52,732 bases of DNA from an uncultured Microbulbifer sp. Its GTDB lineage: Bacteria > Pseudomonadota > Gammaproteobacteria > Pseudomonadales > Cellvibrionaceae. Positions within the stretch are counted from its first letter, which is position 1. Each line of letters opens with the position of its first letter. Under the pieces are notes generated by a model. The model did not search any database. It saw nothing but the letters and a program-made list of their open reading frames with translations, and was not told the origin of the DNA. The translations under genes and the position numbers were made by a program. The stretch covers positions 1 to 52,732 of the forward strand of contig NZ_CAJXKH010000011.1 in assembly GCF_913055755.1 (NCBI RefSeq), written 5' to 3'. Below are positions 17,006 to 26,757 of the stretch, piece by piece.

Positions 17006-18987
17006 CAGGTAGTGCCCCCGGTGTTGTTGTCCAGGTTCGCGATGTCTATACCGGGGCCGGGTTCCGGCAGCGGGAAATGGAATGTGCGGCTGTAGAATTC
17101 CAGCTCGCCCTCAAGGGCCATCTTGATGCTGCTGGCGCTGCGGAAACCGTGACCCTCTTCGGCAAAGGTAATATAGGCCACCGGCAGCCCGCGCTGTTTG
17201 AGTGCCGCGACCATGGCCTCGGCCTGGTTTGGCGGCACCACCTTGTCTTCCAGCCCCTGGAAAAAAATCACCGGGCAGTTCAACCGTTCGATATGTTCGA
17301 TGGGTGAGCGCGCCCGGTAAGTGGCCTCTGCTTGCGGCCAGGGCCCCACCAGTTTGTCCAGGTAGCGGGATTCGAACTTGTGGGTATCCCGGGCGAGGCT
17401 GGTGAGATCGCCGACGCCGTAGTGGCTGGCGCCCGCAGAAAACGTATCGTGAAACGCGAGGGCGGCGAGCACGGTGTATCCGCCGGCACTGCCGCCCTTG
17501 ATCAGCAGGCGCCTGGGATCAGCGAGGCCGCCGCGCACCAGGTATTCCGCACCGGCACACACATCTTCCACATCCAGAATGCCCCAGTTGTCCTGCAGGC
17601 GGTCGCGATAGGCGCGCCCGTAGCCGGTGCTGCCGGAATAGTTCACGTCGAGGATGGCGAAGCCGCGACTGGTCCAGAATTGCACCTTGAGGTTGAGACC
17701 CGCGGATGTGGCCCCGGTGGGGCCGCCGTGGCTGAATACGATCAGCGGTGGCAGGTCTCCCTCCGGCGCCCGGAACGCGGGATTGCACGGCGGGTAGTAA
17801 AAGCCGTGAACGGTGCGGTCGCCCACGGCGAACTCCACCGCCTGGGCTTGTGACAGTAATTCCGGTGCGAGGGCAGTAGTGCTGCTGCTCGCCAGTATCT
17901 CAAACGTGTCGAAAGCGCTGTTGTAGCGGGAAACCGCGGGGAATTCTGCGGGGGCGGCGCTGATAAATACGGCGCGGCCGTCGTCGCAGCTGATACTTTC
18001 AAAATCGCAGCCGGCATGGGGCAGCGGGGTCGCTTGACCGTCTTCCAGATCGATTGTTGCCAGCTGCCAGCGGCCGTTTTCGGTAAAAGTGCAGAATATT
18101 TCCCGCGGGTTCAGGAAGCCGTAGGTGGACATGCCGAACACCCACTGCGGGGTGGCGAATTCTGCCTGCTTTTGCCAAACCGGCTGCGCATCCCCGAGGC
18201 GGTACAGGTTCCACCAGTTGTTGCGGTCGGAGACAAAATACAGCTCGCCATCGGGGGACCACTGGGGCTGGAAGATGGATTCATCTCCTTCGCCGGCCAC
18301 TTTCTCGGGGGGCTGGAGTGCGCCGCTGCTATCGATGGTTGCCAGCATCAGTTCGGTTGCGTCCCACGGCATATCGGGATGGTGCCATTGCAGGAAACTG
18401 AGTTGGTCCCCCGCGGGGTTCAGCGCCGGATTGGAATAAAAATCGGCCCCCTCTACCAGCACCTCGGGGAGTTTTTCGCCGCTCAGGGCTACAGAGACGA
18501 TTCTCGCGATCGCCTCGCGATCTTCCCGGCTTTCGTCTTCCTGCACGCAGATCAGGCGGTTGCGCCCGGAATCCACCACCAGGTCGGCGTAGCGGAAGTT
18601 GCCTTCCGGTGTCAGGGGCTCCGGCACACTGCCGTCCAGGGGCATACGGTAGATGCGCTGGTCCGCGGCGAGCACAAAATACACCCAGCCATCCGCGACG
18701 GTATAGCTGGCGCCGCCGTATTCGTGCGCCTTTGAGCGCACACTCAGCGGTGCGGGCAACAGGTCGCGGCGGCCATTGGCGTCACTGAGCTCCACCAGTG
18801 CGGAACGGCCTTTTTCCGAGGGGCGTGATTCCAGCCAATAGGTGCGGCCATCAAGCTGGCGGGCTTCGCTGAGGCGGACATTACCGGTGGTCAGCAGGTC
18901 GGCACTGATGAGGGAGCGCCAGCTGCCATAGGGGGCTTGCACGGGAGCTTTGTCGGGCTGGGACAATGCGGGTTCTCCTGTTCGCAT
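17005..18987 (-). CDS. S9-family prolyl oligopeptidase / acylaminoacyl-peptidase-like
   Basis: A roughly 660-residue serine peptidase of the S9 family, with an N-terminal beta-propeller (repeated WSPDGELYFVSDR-type blades) and a C-terminal alpha/beta hydrolase. Nucleophile Ser lies in GGSAGGY near residue 496, Asp in GLEDKVVPP near 580 and His in EEGHGF near 612. No signal peptide is seen, so it is likely cytoplasmic and releases dipeptides or acyl-amino acids from short peptides. Start is uncertain: ATG at 18987 lacks a ribosome site, whereas a TTG at 18966 sits 8 nt after AGGAG. The open frame extends to 19116 without family similarity. Confidence 0.9.
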   Translation of the reverse strand: MRTGEPALSQPDKAPVQAPYGSWRSLISADLLTTGNVRLSEARQLDGRTYWLESRPSEKGRSALVELSDANGRRDLLPAPLSVRSKAHEYGGASYTVADGWVYFVLAADQRIYRMPLDGSVPEPLTPEGNFRYADLVVDSGRNRLICVQEDESREDREAIARIVSVALSGEKLPEVLVEGADFYSNPALNPAGDQLSFLQWHHPDMPWDATELMLATIDSSGALQPPEKVAGEGDESIFQPQWSPDGELYFVSDRNNWWNLYRLGDAQPVWQKQAEFATPQWVFGMSTYGFLNPREIFCTFTENGRWQLATIDLEDGQATPLPHAGCDFESISCDDGRAVFISAAPAEFPAVSRYNSAFDTFEILASSSTTALAPELLSQAQAVEFAVGDRTVHGFYYPPCNPAFRAPEGDLPPLIVFSHGGPTGATSAGLNLKVQFWTSRGFAILDVNYSGSTGYGRAYRDRLQDNWGILDVEDVCAGAEYLVRGGLADPRRLLIKGGSAGGYTVLAALAFHDTFSAGASHYGVGDLTSLARDTHKFESRYLDKLVGPWPQAEATYRARSPIEHIERLNCPVIFFQGLEDKVVPPNQAEAMVAALKQRGLPVAYITFAEEGHGFRSASSIKMALEGELEFYSRTFHFPLPEPGPGIDIANLDNNTGGTT

Positions 18988-19151
18988 CGAAAAACAAATT
19001 CTTGCCTGAGCGGCGGCATTGTACGCCGGCACCCTCCGGTAGTGGCAAGATAGTAGCGGCAAGACTGAAGGCCGGAGTCGCCGCGAGAGGCCGTGGCAAG
19101 AGGTGCTGTTGCACACTTTGCCACTGTGCTAGGCTCGGAATCACGTCTTGA

Positions 19152-19171
19152 AACCAAGCAAGTGCTTGGTT
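19152..19171. promoter_or_regulatory. Inverted repeat, candidate TetR operator upstream of BKACE gene
   Basis: ACCAAGC-AAGT-GCTTGGT (core 19153-19170, arms extend one more base each side). Differs by one base from the repeat at 26758-26775 next to the TetR gene. Lies about 88 nt before the BKACE start and about 165 nt before the divergent peptidase. Confidence 0.65.
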
Positions 19172-19258
19172 GATTGGGTCGGGGGCTAAACGGTGGTGAT
19201 CGCTGCCCCCCACTTGCTGAAAATAGACACAAAACCTGTAACTTGCCGGAAGATTCCC

Positions 19259-20137
19259 ATGTCAGACATTTCCCCAGCTCCCCATGCCGACGAAGTGGTT
19301 GTCACCTGTGCGCTCACCGGGGTGCTGACCAACCCGCAGCAACACCCGGTTCCGGTGACGCCGGAGCAAATGGCTGCGTCGGCAAGCGAGGCATTTGACG
19401 CGGGGGCTTCGGTGATGCACATCCACTTTCGTGCCCAGGAGCCGAACCGGGGGCACCTGCCCAGCTGGGACCCGGAAGTGGCGCTGGCCATCGCGGAGGC
19501 GATTCGCGCGGCCTGTCCCGGGGTCATTCTGAACTTCACCACCGGCACCATCGGCCGCGACCAGCAGGGTGCGCTGGAGTGCCTGCGCGCCGGGAAGCCG
19601 GAGATTGCCGCGTGCAATGCCGGTAGCCTCAATTACCTCAAAGTCCGCGCCAACGGTGAGTGGGCATGGCCGCCGATGTTGTTCGAAAACACGGTAGAGA
19701 AAGTGGAGGAGCTGCTGGCAGTGTGCGGGCAGGAGAACATTCGCCCGGAATTCGAATGCTTCGATGTGGGGATTGTGCGCTCGGTGGGCATGTTTGCCGA
19801 TGTGGGGCTGGTAGCCCGGCCGAATTACAACCTGGTGATGGGGGTCGCCTCCGGCATGCCGGCGGACCCGGAATTACTGGAAATACTGCCCCGCTATATG
19901 AAGCCCGGTGCACTGTGGCAGACAACCCTGATCGGGCGGCAGGAAATCTGGCCTGTGCACCGCAAAACCGCCGAACTTGGTGGCCATTTGCGTACCGGTA
20001 TGGAAGACACTTTTTATCTGCCGGATGGCGGGCGTACCACGGGTAATGGGCAGCTGATCGAGGCGCTGGTGGCCGTCGCTGAACAGGCGGGGCGCAAAGT
20101 GGTGTCGCCGGCAAGGGCTCGGGAAATTTTTCTGTAG
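19259..20137 (+). CDS. BKACE (3-keto-5-aminohexanoate cleavage enzyme) family protein
   Basis: A 292-residue member of the beta-keto acid cleavage enzyme family (DUF849), zinc enzymes that condense a beta-keto acid with acetyl-CoA and cleave it to acetoacetate plus a new CoA ester. The zinc-binding MHIHFR (His-X-His) is near residues 46-51, TTGTIGRD near 90-97, and EFECFDVG near 160-167. Substrates vary across the family (keto-amino-hexanoate, dehydrocarnitine, beta-keto adipate and others), and none can be assigned here. The ATG at 19259 has GGAAG upstream. An inverted repeat matching the TetR-linked operator further along suggests co-regulation with the acyl-CoA carboxylase operon. Confidence 0.88.
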   Translation: MSDISPAPHADEVVVTCALTGVLTNPQQHPVPVTPEQMAASASEAFDAGASVMHIHFRAQEPNRGHLPSWDPEVALAIAEAIRAACPGVILNFTTGTIGRDQQGALECLRAGKPEIAACNAGSLNYLKVRANGEWAWPPMLFENTVEKVEELLAVCGQENIRPEFECFDVGIVRSVGMFADVGLVARPNYNLVMGVASGMPADPELLEILPRYMKPGALWQTTLIGRQEIWPVHRKTAELGGHLRTGMEDTFYLPDGGRTTGNGQLIEALVAVAEQAGRKVVSPARAREIFL

Positions 20138-20320
20138 TCAGTACTTCCCCGACAACACAATACTCCGCGGCTGCTAGTCTTAGAGAGACTGCGTCATTTG
20201 ATGCCAGCGGCCTGTACCTGTCCGAGTGCCTGGCGGGCCTGGGCGGGTTGCTGACATATAGCTGACAGGTCGCTGAAGAGCACGGCAGAGTAGGCGGCGA
20301 AACGCGCGGCGGAGAACGGC

Positions 20321-21826
20321 ATGCAGGGTTTACTGGACGTCCTGGGTTCACTGGTCAGTTGGGGTAACAGTCTGACCTGGGGCGGTTTGGGCGGCTACTG
20401 GTGGCTGGGTATCCTTATCGCGGCGCTGTTGCCCGCAGGCATCTACTTTACCGTCCGCACCCGCTTTGCCCAGTTCCGGGCCTTCGGCCATATGTTGCGT
20501 GTGATGGCGCACAGCTTTCACAAGGAACACTCCGATTCGGTGTCCGCGTTCCAGGCATTTGCGACCAGCGCCGCGGCCCGCGTTGGAACAGGGAATATTG
20601 CCGGTGTCGCGGTGGCCATTACCGTCGGCGGTCCGGGCGCGGTTTTCTGGATGTGGGTGGTGGGCATGCTGGGGATGGCCACCAGTCTCATAGAAAATAC
20701 CCTCGCGCAGGTTTTCAAAGAGCAGGGCGAGGTACACGGCACCTTTCGTGGCGGCCCCGCTTACTATATCGACAAGGGTCTGGGCAGGCGCTGGAAGTGG
20801 CTATCGATACTGTTTTCCGTTTTTCTTGTCATCTGCTTCGGGTTTTTCTTTAACGCGGTACAGGCCAACGCGATGGCGGAGGCGATTCACGCGGCCTGGG
20901 GGATTAACCCGCTTGTAGTTGGGGTGCTGGTTGCCATTCTCGCGGGAGTCATCGTTTTTGGTGGCATTCAGTCCATCGGGCGATTTGCCGCGATTGTGGT
21001 GCCGATCATGGCGCTGTGTTATATCGCTATCGCACTGTTTGTGATCTTCACCAATCTTCCACGTATTCCCGAGGTATTTTCTCTGATTTTCAGCAGTGCC
21101 TTCGGCGTGCGGGAGGCGGGCGCTGGCGCCTTTGGTGCGGTGGTGGCCAATGGCATCAAGCGCGGGCTGTTTTCCAATGAAGCGGGTATGGGGTCTTCCC
21201 CAAACGTGGGCGCAGCGGCGGATGTCAAACATCCGGTGGTGCAGGGGTATGTGCAGATGGCATCGGTATTTCTGGATACCATGATGATCTGCAGCTCCAC
21301 CGCATTTATTATTCTGTTGAGTAACGTTCAACTCGGTGGCGCTATGGAAGGCGTGACCCTGACGCAGACCGCGCTGGCGAGTGAGGTGGGTAGCTGGGGC
21401 AACAGCTTTGTTGCGTTTGCGCTGATCTTCTTCGCATTCACCTCAATCATCGCCAATTATTACTACGCGGAAACCAATATTTTCTATCTCTGGCACACGC
21501 GGTTTTCGATTTTCTGCTACCGCTTCCTGTATATCGTTTTTATTCTGTTCGGGTCCTGGGTAGCCTGGAGCGGTAGCTCGGCGAATTTCCAATTGCTGTG
21601 GAATATGGCCGATATGTCCATGGGCTTTATGGCGTCGGCCAACCTGCTGGCGATCTTGCTGCTGTCCGGGGTGGCCATTAAGGTATTTGCCGATTACGAG
21701 GCCCAGCTGGCACGGGGAATTGCAGAGCCCGTATTCGACGCCAGTAAGCACGATATTCCGGGTATTGAGGCGGACGTATGGCGCGGCGGCCCGCATATTC
21801 CTGGCGAGCATACACAGGAGCCGTGA
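20321..21826 (+). CDS. Alanine/glycine:cation symporter (AGCS family)
   Basis: A 501-residue inner-membrane transporter with about eleven hydrophobic helices, importing alanine or glycine with Na+ or H+. Family signatures include TSAAARVGTGNIAGVAVAI near residues 85-103 and KRGLFSNEAGMGSSPNVGAA near 281-300. GGAG is placed six nt before the ATG. It follows the BKACE gene by 183 nt in the same direction with no visible terminator, so they may be cotranscribed; an amino-acid-derived substrate for the BKACE enzyme would fit but is speculative. It ends 24 nt from the convergent carboxylase gene. Confidence 0.94.
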   Translation: MQGLLDVLGSLVSWGNSLTWGGLGGYWWLGILIAALLPAGIYFTVRTRFAQFRAFGHMLRVMAHSFHKEHSDSVSAFQAFATSAAARVGTGNIAGVAVAITVGGPGAVFWMWVVGMLGMATSLIENTLAQVFKEQGEVHGTFRGGPAYYIDKGLGRRWKWLSILFSVFLVICFGFFFNAVQANAMAEAIHAAWGINPLVVGVLVAILAGVIVFGGIQSIGRFAAIVVPIMALCYIAIALFVIFTNLPRIPEVFSLIFSSAFGVREAGAGAFGAVVANGIKRGLFSNEAGMGSSPNVGAAADVKHPVVQGYVQMASVFLDTMMICSSTAFIILLSNVQLGGAMEGVTLTQTALASEVGSWGNSFVAFALIFFAFTSIIANYYYAETNIFYLWHTRFSIFCYRFLYIVFILFGSWVAWSGSSANFQLLWNMADMSMGFMASANLLAILLLSGVAIKVFADYEAQLARGIAEPVFDASKHDIPGIEADVWRGGPHIPGEHTQEP

Positions 21827-21850
21827 AAGACCTGTAGGCCCTATTGCGGT

Positions 21851-23920
21851 TCAATCCGGTGAAGCGGCTTCCTCGACCGGCTCCTTGGCAACCTGGATCT
21901 GAATCAGGGGCTGGCCACTCTTGACCTGGCTGCCGGCGCTGCTGTCAATTGCGCTGACGACGCCGTCGCAGTCGGCCTTCAGCGCGTGTTCCATTTTCAT
22001 TGCCTCCATGGTCGCCAGCAGGTCACCGCAGGTTACGGTTTCTCCCACCTCCACGCAGATTCGGGTCAGGTTGCCCTCCATGGGCGCGCGGATACAGCCG
22101 TCACTCTGTGCGTGCTTGGCTCGTGCGGGTGCATAGGTGACATCCCGAAACGTCCACTGCCGGCCCTGAAATATCAGCACCAGCGCCCGCTCAGCCAAAT
22201 GCCACTGTGCACGTTGTTGTATGCCATTCAGTGTCACACAGGTGAGACTCGCACACGAGGGAGTAATCGCAGCGCTGGACAGGTCGACAGCTATCTCCAG
22301 GCCGCTCGGCAGCCGCGCGAGGTAACCCTGGGCGCCCGCTGTACCGAGCTCAACCTGCTGGCAGTCGTGGCCATCGTCGATGCGGTAATGTTTTGGCATT
22401 GCCATCCCATTGCTGTGCCAGTTGGCGCGTCCCGCACGCCTTTCCAGCGCGGGAATTGAGAGGTGGTGCAGCAGCGCTACGCCCAGCGCGCGGGCAACAT
22501 CTCTCGATGACGGTGAAGCTTCTGCTGGCGTGAATTGTCCGTTGAGAAATCCGGTGTGGGCGGCGCCAGCGGAGAACACCGGATCTTGCATGATCTGTTG
22601 CAGGAAGAAGCGGTTGTTGCGCGGTCCTATCAATGGCAGCTCACCCAGGGCTCGGGACAAAACGCCGCGCGCACAATCCCGGCTTTCGCCCCAGGCCATC
22701 AGTTTGCCCAGCATGGGGTCGTAATAGGGCGATATTTCCAGTCCTTCCGCCAGGGCGTGGTCGAAGCGCATCCGCTGGGTGGCTTCGGACTGGTGGGCGA
22801 AGTTTGCGGGTGAATGCCACTGCAGGATTTTCCCGCTCTGGGGCAGGAAGTTTTGCTCCGGGTCTTCCGCGTACAGGCGCACTTCGATTGCGTGCCCGTG
22901 AATTTGGATATCCGCCTGGGACAGGGGCAGCGCCTCGCCGTGGGCCACCTGTAGTTGCCAGGCCACCAGGTCGGTTCCGGTGACCAGCTCAGTGACTCCG
23001 TGTTCCACCTGCAGGCGGGTGTTCATTTCCAGGAAGTAAAAGTTTTCCTCCGCATCCAACAGGAACTCCACGGTGCCTGCGCCGGTATAGTTGCAGGCTT
23101 GTGCCAGTGTCACCGCGGCCTGTCCGAGCCTTTCCCGCAATGTCGGGCTGACCGCAGGGGAGGGGGCTTCCTCCACGACTTTCTGGTGGCGACGCTGAAT
23201 GGAGCAGTCCCGCTCGCCGAGGTGAATACAGTTTCCGTGGCGGTCGGCAAATACCTGGATTTCGATGTGGCGGCTGTTATCGAGCGCCTTCTCGAGAATG
23301 ATTTCATCGCTGCCGAATGCCGCCAGGGATTCGGCGCGGGCTGATCGGAGTTGTTCCGCGAGTGTTTCGGGACCGCGCACGACGCGCATTCCGCGACCGC
23401 CGCCACCGGCGGCGGCCTTCAGCATCAGTGGGTAGCCGACTTCCGCTGCGCGGGCTGCGAGCTCGCTATCGCTGCCGGTTCCCTGATAACCCGGGATACA
23501 GGGCACGCCCGCCTGCAGGGCAAATTCTTTCGCACGCCGTTTGTTGCCCATCAACTCGATCACTTCCGGTGACGGACCGATAAATGTGAGCCCGGCGTCG
23601 CTACAGGCGCGGGCAAAGTCGGTGTTTTCCGACAGGAAACCATAGCCCGGGTGCACGCAGTCCGCGTTGCCCTGCAGTGCAGCCCCGATCACTTTTCCGA
23701 TATCCAGGTAGGATTCCTGCGGGGTATTGCCGCCGATGGGTATGGCTAGGTCCGCCGCCAGTACGTGGGGCGCGCCGCGGTCCGCATCGCTGAATACGGC
23801 CAGGGTCCGAAAGCCCATCTGTTTGGCCGTGCGCATGATACGCAGCGCGATTTCTCCGCGGTTGGCGATCAACAAGGTGGGCATGGCTGCGCCCCCGGCG
23901 TGTGTTGTGGTCGCTTTCAT
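21851..23920 (-). CDS. Acyl-CoA carboxylase biotin subunit (biotin carboxylase + BCCP)
   Basis: A 689-residue alpha subunit that carboxylates biotin with ATP and bicarbonate and presents it to the carboxyltransferase. The biotin carboxylase part starts LLIANRGEIALRIMRTA, with the ATP-grasp loop KAAAGGGGRGMRVV near residues 168-181 and FLEMNTRLQVEHGVTE near 294-309. The C-terminal biotinyl domain has ATMEAMKMEHAL, the modified Lys lying in MKM near residue 640. Overall size fits methylcrotonyl-, geranyl- or propionyl-CoA carboxylases. ATG at 23920 overlaps the dehydrogenase stop by four bases. Third gene of a carboxyltransferase-dehydrogenase-biotin subunit operon. Confidence 0.93.
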   Translation of the reverse strand: MKATTTHAGGAAMPTLLIANRGEIALRIMRTAKQMGFRTLAVFSDADRGAPHVLAADLAIPIGGNTPQESYLDIGKVIGAALQGNADCVHPGYGFLSENTDFARACSDAGLTFIGPSPEVIELMGNKRRAKEFALQAGVPCIPGYQGTGSDSELAARAAEVGYPLMLKAAAGGGGRGMRVVRGPETLAEQLRSARAESLAAFGSDEIILEKALDNSRHIEIQVFADRHGNCIHLGERDCSIQRRHQKVVEEAPSPAVSPTLRERLGQAAVTLAQACNYTGAGTVEFLLDAEENFYFLEMNTRLQVEHGVTELVTGTDLVAWQLQVAHGEALPLSQADIQIHGHAIEVRLYAEDPEQNFLPQSGKILQWHSPANFAHQSEATQRMRFDHALAEGLEISPYYDPMLGKLMAWGESRDCARGVLSRALGELPLIGPRNNRFFLQQIMQDPVFSAGAAHTGFLNGQFTPAEASPSSRDVARALGVALLHHLSIPALERRAGRANWHSNGMAMPKHYRIDDGHDCQQVELGTAGAQGYLARLPSGLEIAVDLSSAAITPSCASLTCVTLNGIQQRAQWHLAERALVLIFQGRQWTFRDVTYAPARAKHAQSDGCIRAPMEGNLTRICVEVGETVTCGDLLATMEAMKMEHALKADCDGVVSAIDSSAGSQVKSGQPLIQIQVAKEPVEEAASPD

Positions 23921-25083
23921 GGCTGGATCTTTTTGCGCGATGGCAGAATACCCATCAACTTGCAGATAATACCGAGCATTACCTCATCGGCGCCGCCTCC
24001 GATGGCGGTCAGGCGCAGGTCGCGGTAGGCGCGGTTGATCGGGGTCTCTTCCATGTAACCCATGCCGCCCCAGTACTGCAGGCACTGGTCCGGGATGCTG
24101 CGGGTCAGGCGCCCGGACTTGAGTTTCGCCATCGATGCCAGGGTGGTGACATCTTCGCCTTGTATATAGGCGGTCACCGCGCGGTAGGTGAGGGCGCGCA
24201 GGCATTCCACTTCGGTCTGCATTTCCGCGAGGGAAAAATGTACTGTCTGGTTGTTCAGCAGCGGCGCGCCGAAGGCCTCCCGTTCGCGCACATAGTCGAT
24301 GGTGGCGGTAATACAGTTTTCCAAACCCATCAGTGTCAGGGCGGCACCGGCAAGGCGCTCTTCCTGGAACTGCAGCATCTGCAGCAGGAACCCACTACCT
24401 TCCTCACCGATCCGGAAACGCTTGGGAACCCGCACATTGTCGAAAAATACCGGTGCGGTTTCCGACGAGCGCATGCCCATCTTGTGCAAACGGTTGCCCA
24501 CCCGCACGCCGGGCAGCTTGGCCGGAACAATGATCAGGGATTTGTTGCTGTGTGCCTTGTCGCCACCGGTATTGACCAGGGTGCAGAAAAAGTCGGCGTG
24601 GGGCGCATTGGTGATCCACATTTTGCTGCCGTTGATGATGTAGTCATCGCCATCGGCGACCGCAGTGGTGGTAATTGCGGAAACGTCCGAGCCGGCCCCC
24701 GGTTCTGACACGGCGATGGAGGCAATGGCCTCGCCGCGCACTGCGGCACTCAGAAATTCTTCCTGCAGCTCTTTGTGGGCGAAGCGCGCCAGTGCGGGGG
24801 TGGCCATGGCGGTCTGTACGGAAATGGACAGGGGGACACCGCCGCAATGGGCTGCACCCAGGGTTTCAAGGAAAACCGTCTCGTAACTGAAATCGAGTCC
24901 CAGGCCGCCGCAGTGTTCCGGTTTGCTGATCCCCAGTAATCCCAGCTCGCCCAGGCGCTCGAACAGGTCGCGAATGGGAAAACTGCCTGCGGCCTCCCAC
25001 GCATCCGTGTGGGGGTTCAGTTCCTGCTCTACGAAATGGCGAACGGTGCGCTGCAGTTCCCGGTGCTCGTCGGTCAGCTTCAT
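23917..25083 (-). CDS. Acyl-CoA dehydrogenase of the carboxylase operon
   Basis: A 388-residue FAD-dependent acyl-CoA dehydrogenase. It shows SEPGAGSDVSAITTTAVADGDDYIINGSKMWITNA-type central motifs near residues 124-158. The C-terminus is YRDLRLTAIGGGADEVM, with the catalytic Glu in GADEVM rather than the common EGTSE. This variant is seen in dehydrogenases from isovaleryl- or citronellyl-CoA clusters. The frame is open to 25134, but MKLTDEHREL at 25083 is the family start. It lies between the two carboxylase subunits, the same order as atuC-atuD-(E)-atuF in Pseudomonas, minus a hydratase gene. Confidence 0.9.
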   Translation of the reverse strand: MKLTDEHRELQRTVRHFVEQELNPHTDAWEAAGSFPIRDLFERLGELGLLGISKPEHCGGLGLDFSYETVFLETLGAAHCGGVPLSISVQTAMATPALARFAHKELQEEFLSAAVRGEAIASIAVSEPGAGSDVSAITTTAVADGDDYIINGSKMWITNAPHADFFCTLVNTGGDKAHSNKSLIIVPAKLPGVRVGNRLHKMGMRSSETAPVFFDNVRVPKRFRIGEEGSGFLLQMLQFQEERLAGAALTLMGLENCITATIDYVREREAFGAPLLNNQTVHFSLAEMQTEVECLRALTYRAVTAYIQGEDVTTLASMAKLKSGRLTRSIPDQCLQYWGGMGYMEETPINRAYRDLRLTAIGGGADEVMLGIICKLMGILPSRKKIQP

Positions 25084-25114
25084 GGGTGTATTTCCGCGGG
25101 TTATTGTTTTGATA

Positions 25115-26722
25115 TTAAAGTCGGGCGACGCCAAAAGTATTTTCGCGCAGTTTCACACGCTCGGCGTCGCCGCAGATTTCCAGCAGCAGGCCCAGCAGGG
25201 TACGAGTATCCCGCGGGTCGATGATGCCGTCGTCCCACAGGCGCGCACTGCAGGACAGCGCGTCGGAGCCCGCTTGCATAAATGCCGCGGTGTCTTTCTC
25301 CAGCGCGTCGAGAGCCGCGGCATCCACCGCGCCGCTGCGCTGCATCTTCTGTTCGCTGACAATACGCATAACCTTGCCGGCCTGGGCCGCGCCCATTACT
25401 GCGGTGCGCGAGTTGGGCCAGGCGAAGATAAAACGCGGATCGAAGCCGCGCCCGCACATGGCGTAGTTGCCCGCGCCGTAAGAGCCGCCCACCACGATGC
25501 TGAGCTTGGGCACCCGCGCGTTGGCAACCGCCTGAATCATTTTGGCACCGTGTTTGATGATGCCCTGCTGTTCCACCTCGGTGCCCACCATAAAGCCGGT
25601 GGTGTTGTGCAGGAACAGCAGTGGTGTGCCGCTCTGTTCGCAGAGCTGGATAAACTGCGCGGCCTTGTTGGCACCTTTGGGGGTAATGGGACCGTTGTTA
25701 CCGATGACCCCGACGGCGTGCCCCTGGATACGGATATGACCGCAATAGGTTTGCCGGTCGAATTGCGGTTTGAACGGCAGTGCGGCGGAGCCATCGGCGA
25801 TGCGCGCAAGGACCTCTTCGACCGGGTAGGGGGTGCGGCTGTCTGCCGGCACAACCCCGAGCAGTTCATCACAAGGATAGAGTGGTTCCTGCCATTGCCG
25901 CTGAAACGGTTCCGCACAGGGGGAGGGCAGGGTTGCGACAATTTCACGGGCGAGGCGGATGCCGTCGCGGTCATCTTCCGCCAGGTAGTCGCCGGTGCCG
26001 GCCGTGGCGCAATGCATTTCGGCGCCGCCCAGTTCCTCTTCCGTGGCGATCTCGCCGGTGGCCGCCTTTAACAGTGGTGGGCCGGCCAGGAACATGCCGG
26101 ACTGATTGCGCACCAGTACCACATAATCTGACAGCCCCGGCTGATAGGCACCGCCGGCGGTGGCATTGCCGTGCACCACGGTGACCTGCGGAATACCCGC
26201 GGCGGACAGGCGCGCCTGATTGGCGAAGCCGCGCCCGCCGGGGGCAAAGGTTTCATTGGCGTACATCAGATTGGCGCCGCCGCTCTGGGCCAGGGTCACC
26301 AGTGGCAGGCGGTTTTCCAGGGCAACCTGCTGGATACGCAGGGCCTTGTCCATGCCCGCCGGGGAGATGGTGCCGCCCTTGACCGCGTAATTGTCCACCC
26401 GCACCAGGCAGCGGCGGCCGCTGACGGTACCGATTCCGCAGATGGCGCCGCCGCCGGCGCCGGTGCCATCGCGGTCGTCGTAGAGTTTGTAGCCCGCCAG
26501 TGCGCAGAGTTCGATAAACGGTGTGCCCGGGTCGAGCAGGTGGCTCAGCCGCTCCCGCGGCAACAGCAGGTTGCATTGATGGTAGCGCTCGGCCTTGGCC
26601 TGCTCCGCGTCGACCACCTTTTGCTGTGCCTGGCGAAAACCGGCGAGGGCCCGCTCCATGGCGGCACGATTGTGATGGAACTCTTCGCCCTGGGTGTTGA
26701 TATCGGAGCCAATGGGTTGCAC
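25115..26722 (-). CDS. Acyl-CoA carboxyltransferase (beta subunit)
   Basis: A 535-residue carboxyltransferase of the methylcrotonyl-/geranyl-/propionyl-CoA carboxylase beta family, moving CO2 from biotin to the acyl-CoA. Visible signatures: FIELCALAGY near residue 71, SGGANLMYANETFAPGGRGFANQARLS near 166-192, GNNGPITPKGANKAAQFIQLC near 338-358, and GGSYGAGNYAMCGRGFDPRFIFAWPNSRTAVMG near 411-443. The last is closer in look to the branched-chain/terpenoid-type than to propionyl-CoA subunits. Start is GTG at 26722. First gene of the operon, divergent from a TetR regulator with a shared inverted repeat between them. Confidence 0.92.
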   Translation of the reverse strand: MQPIGSDINTQGEEFHHNRAAMERALAGFRQAQQKVVDAEQAKAERYHQCNLLLPRERLSHLLDPGTPFIELCALAGYKLYDDRDGTGAGGGAICGIGTVSGRRCLVRVDNYAVKGGTISPAGMDKALRIQQVALENRLPLVTLAQSGGANLMYANETFAPGGRGFANQARLSAAGIPQVTVVHGNATAGGAYQPGLSDYVVLVRNQSGMFLAGPPLLKAATGEIATEEELGGAEMHCATAGTGDYLAEDDRDGIRLAREIVATLPSPCAEPFQRQWQEPLYPCDELLGVVPADSRTPYPVEEVLARIADGSAALPFKPQFDRQTYCGHIRIQGHAVGVIGNNGPITPKGANKAAQFIQLCEQSGTPLLFLHNTTGFMVGTEVEQQGIIKHGAKMIQAVANARVPKLSIVVGGSYGAGNYAMCGRGFDPRFIFAWPNSRTAVMGAAQAGKVMRIVSEQKMQRSGAVDAAALDALEKDTAAFMQAGSDALSCSARLWDDGIIDPRDTRTLLGLLLEICGDAERVKLRENTFGVARL

Positions 26723-26757
26723 GGTCTGCCGCCTCTGTAAATAATGCGCTCTACGCT

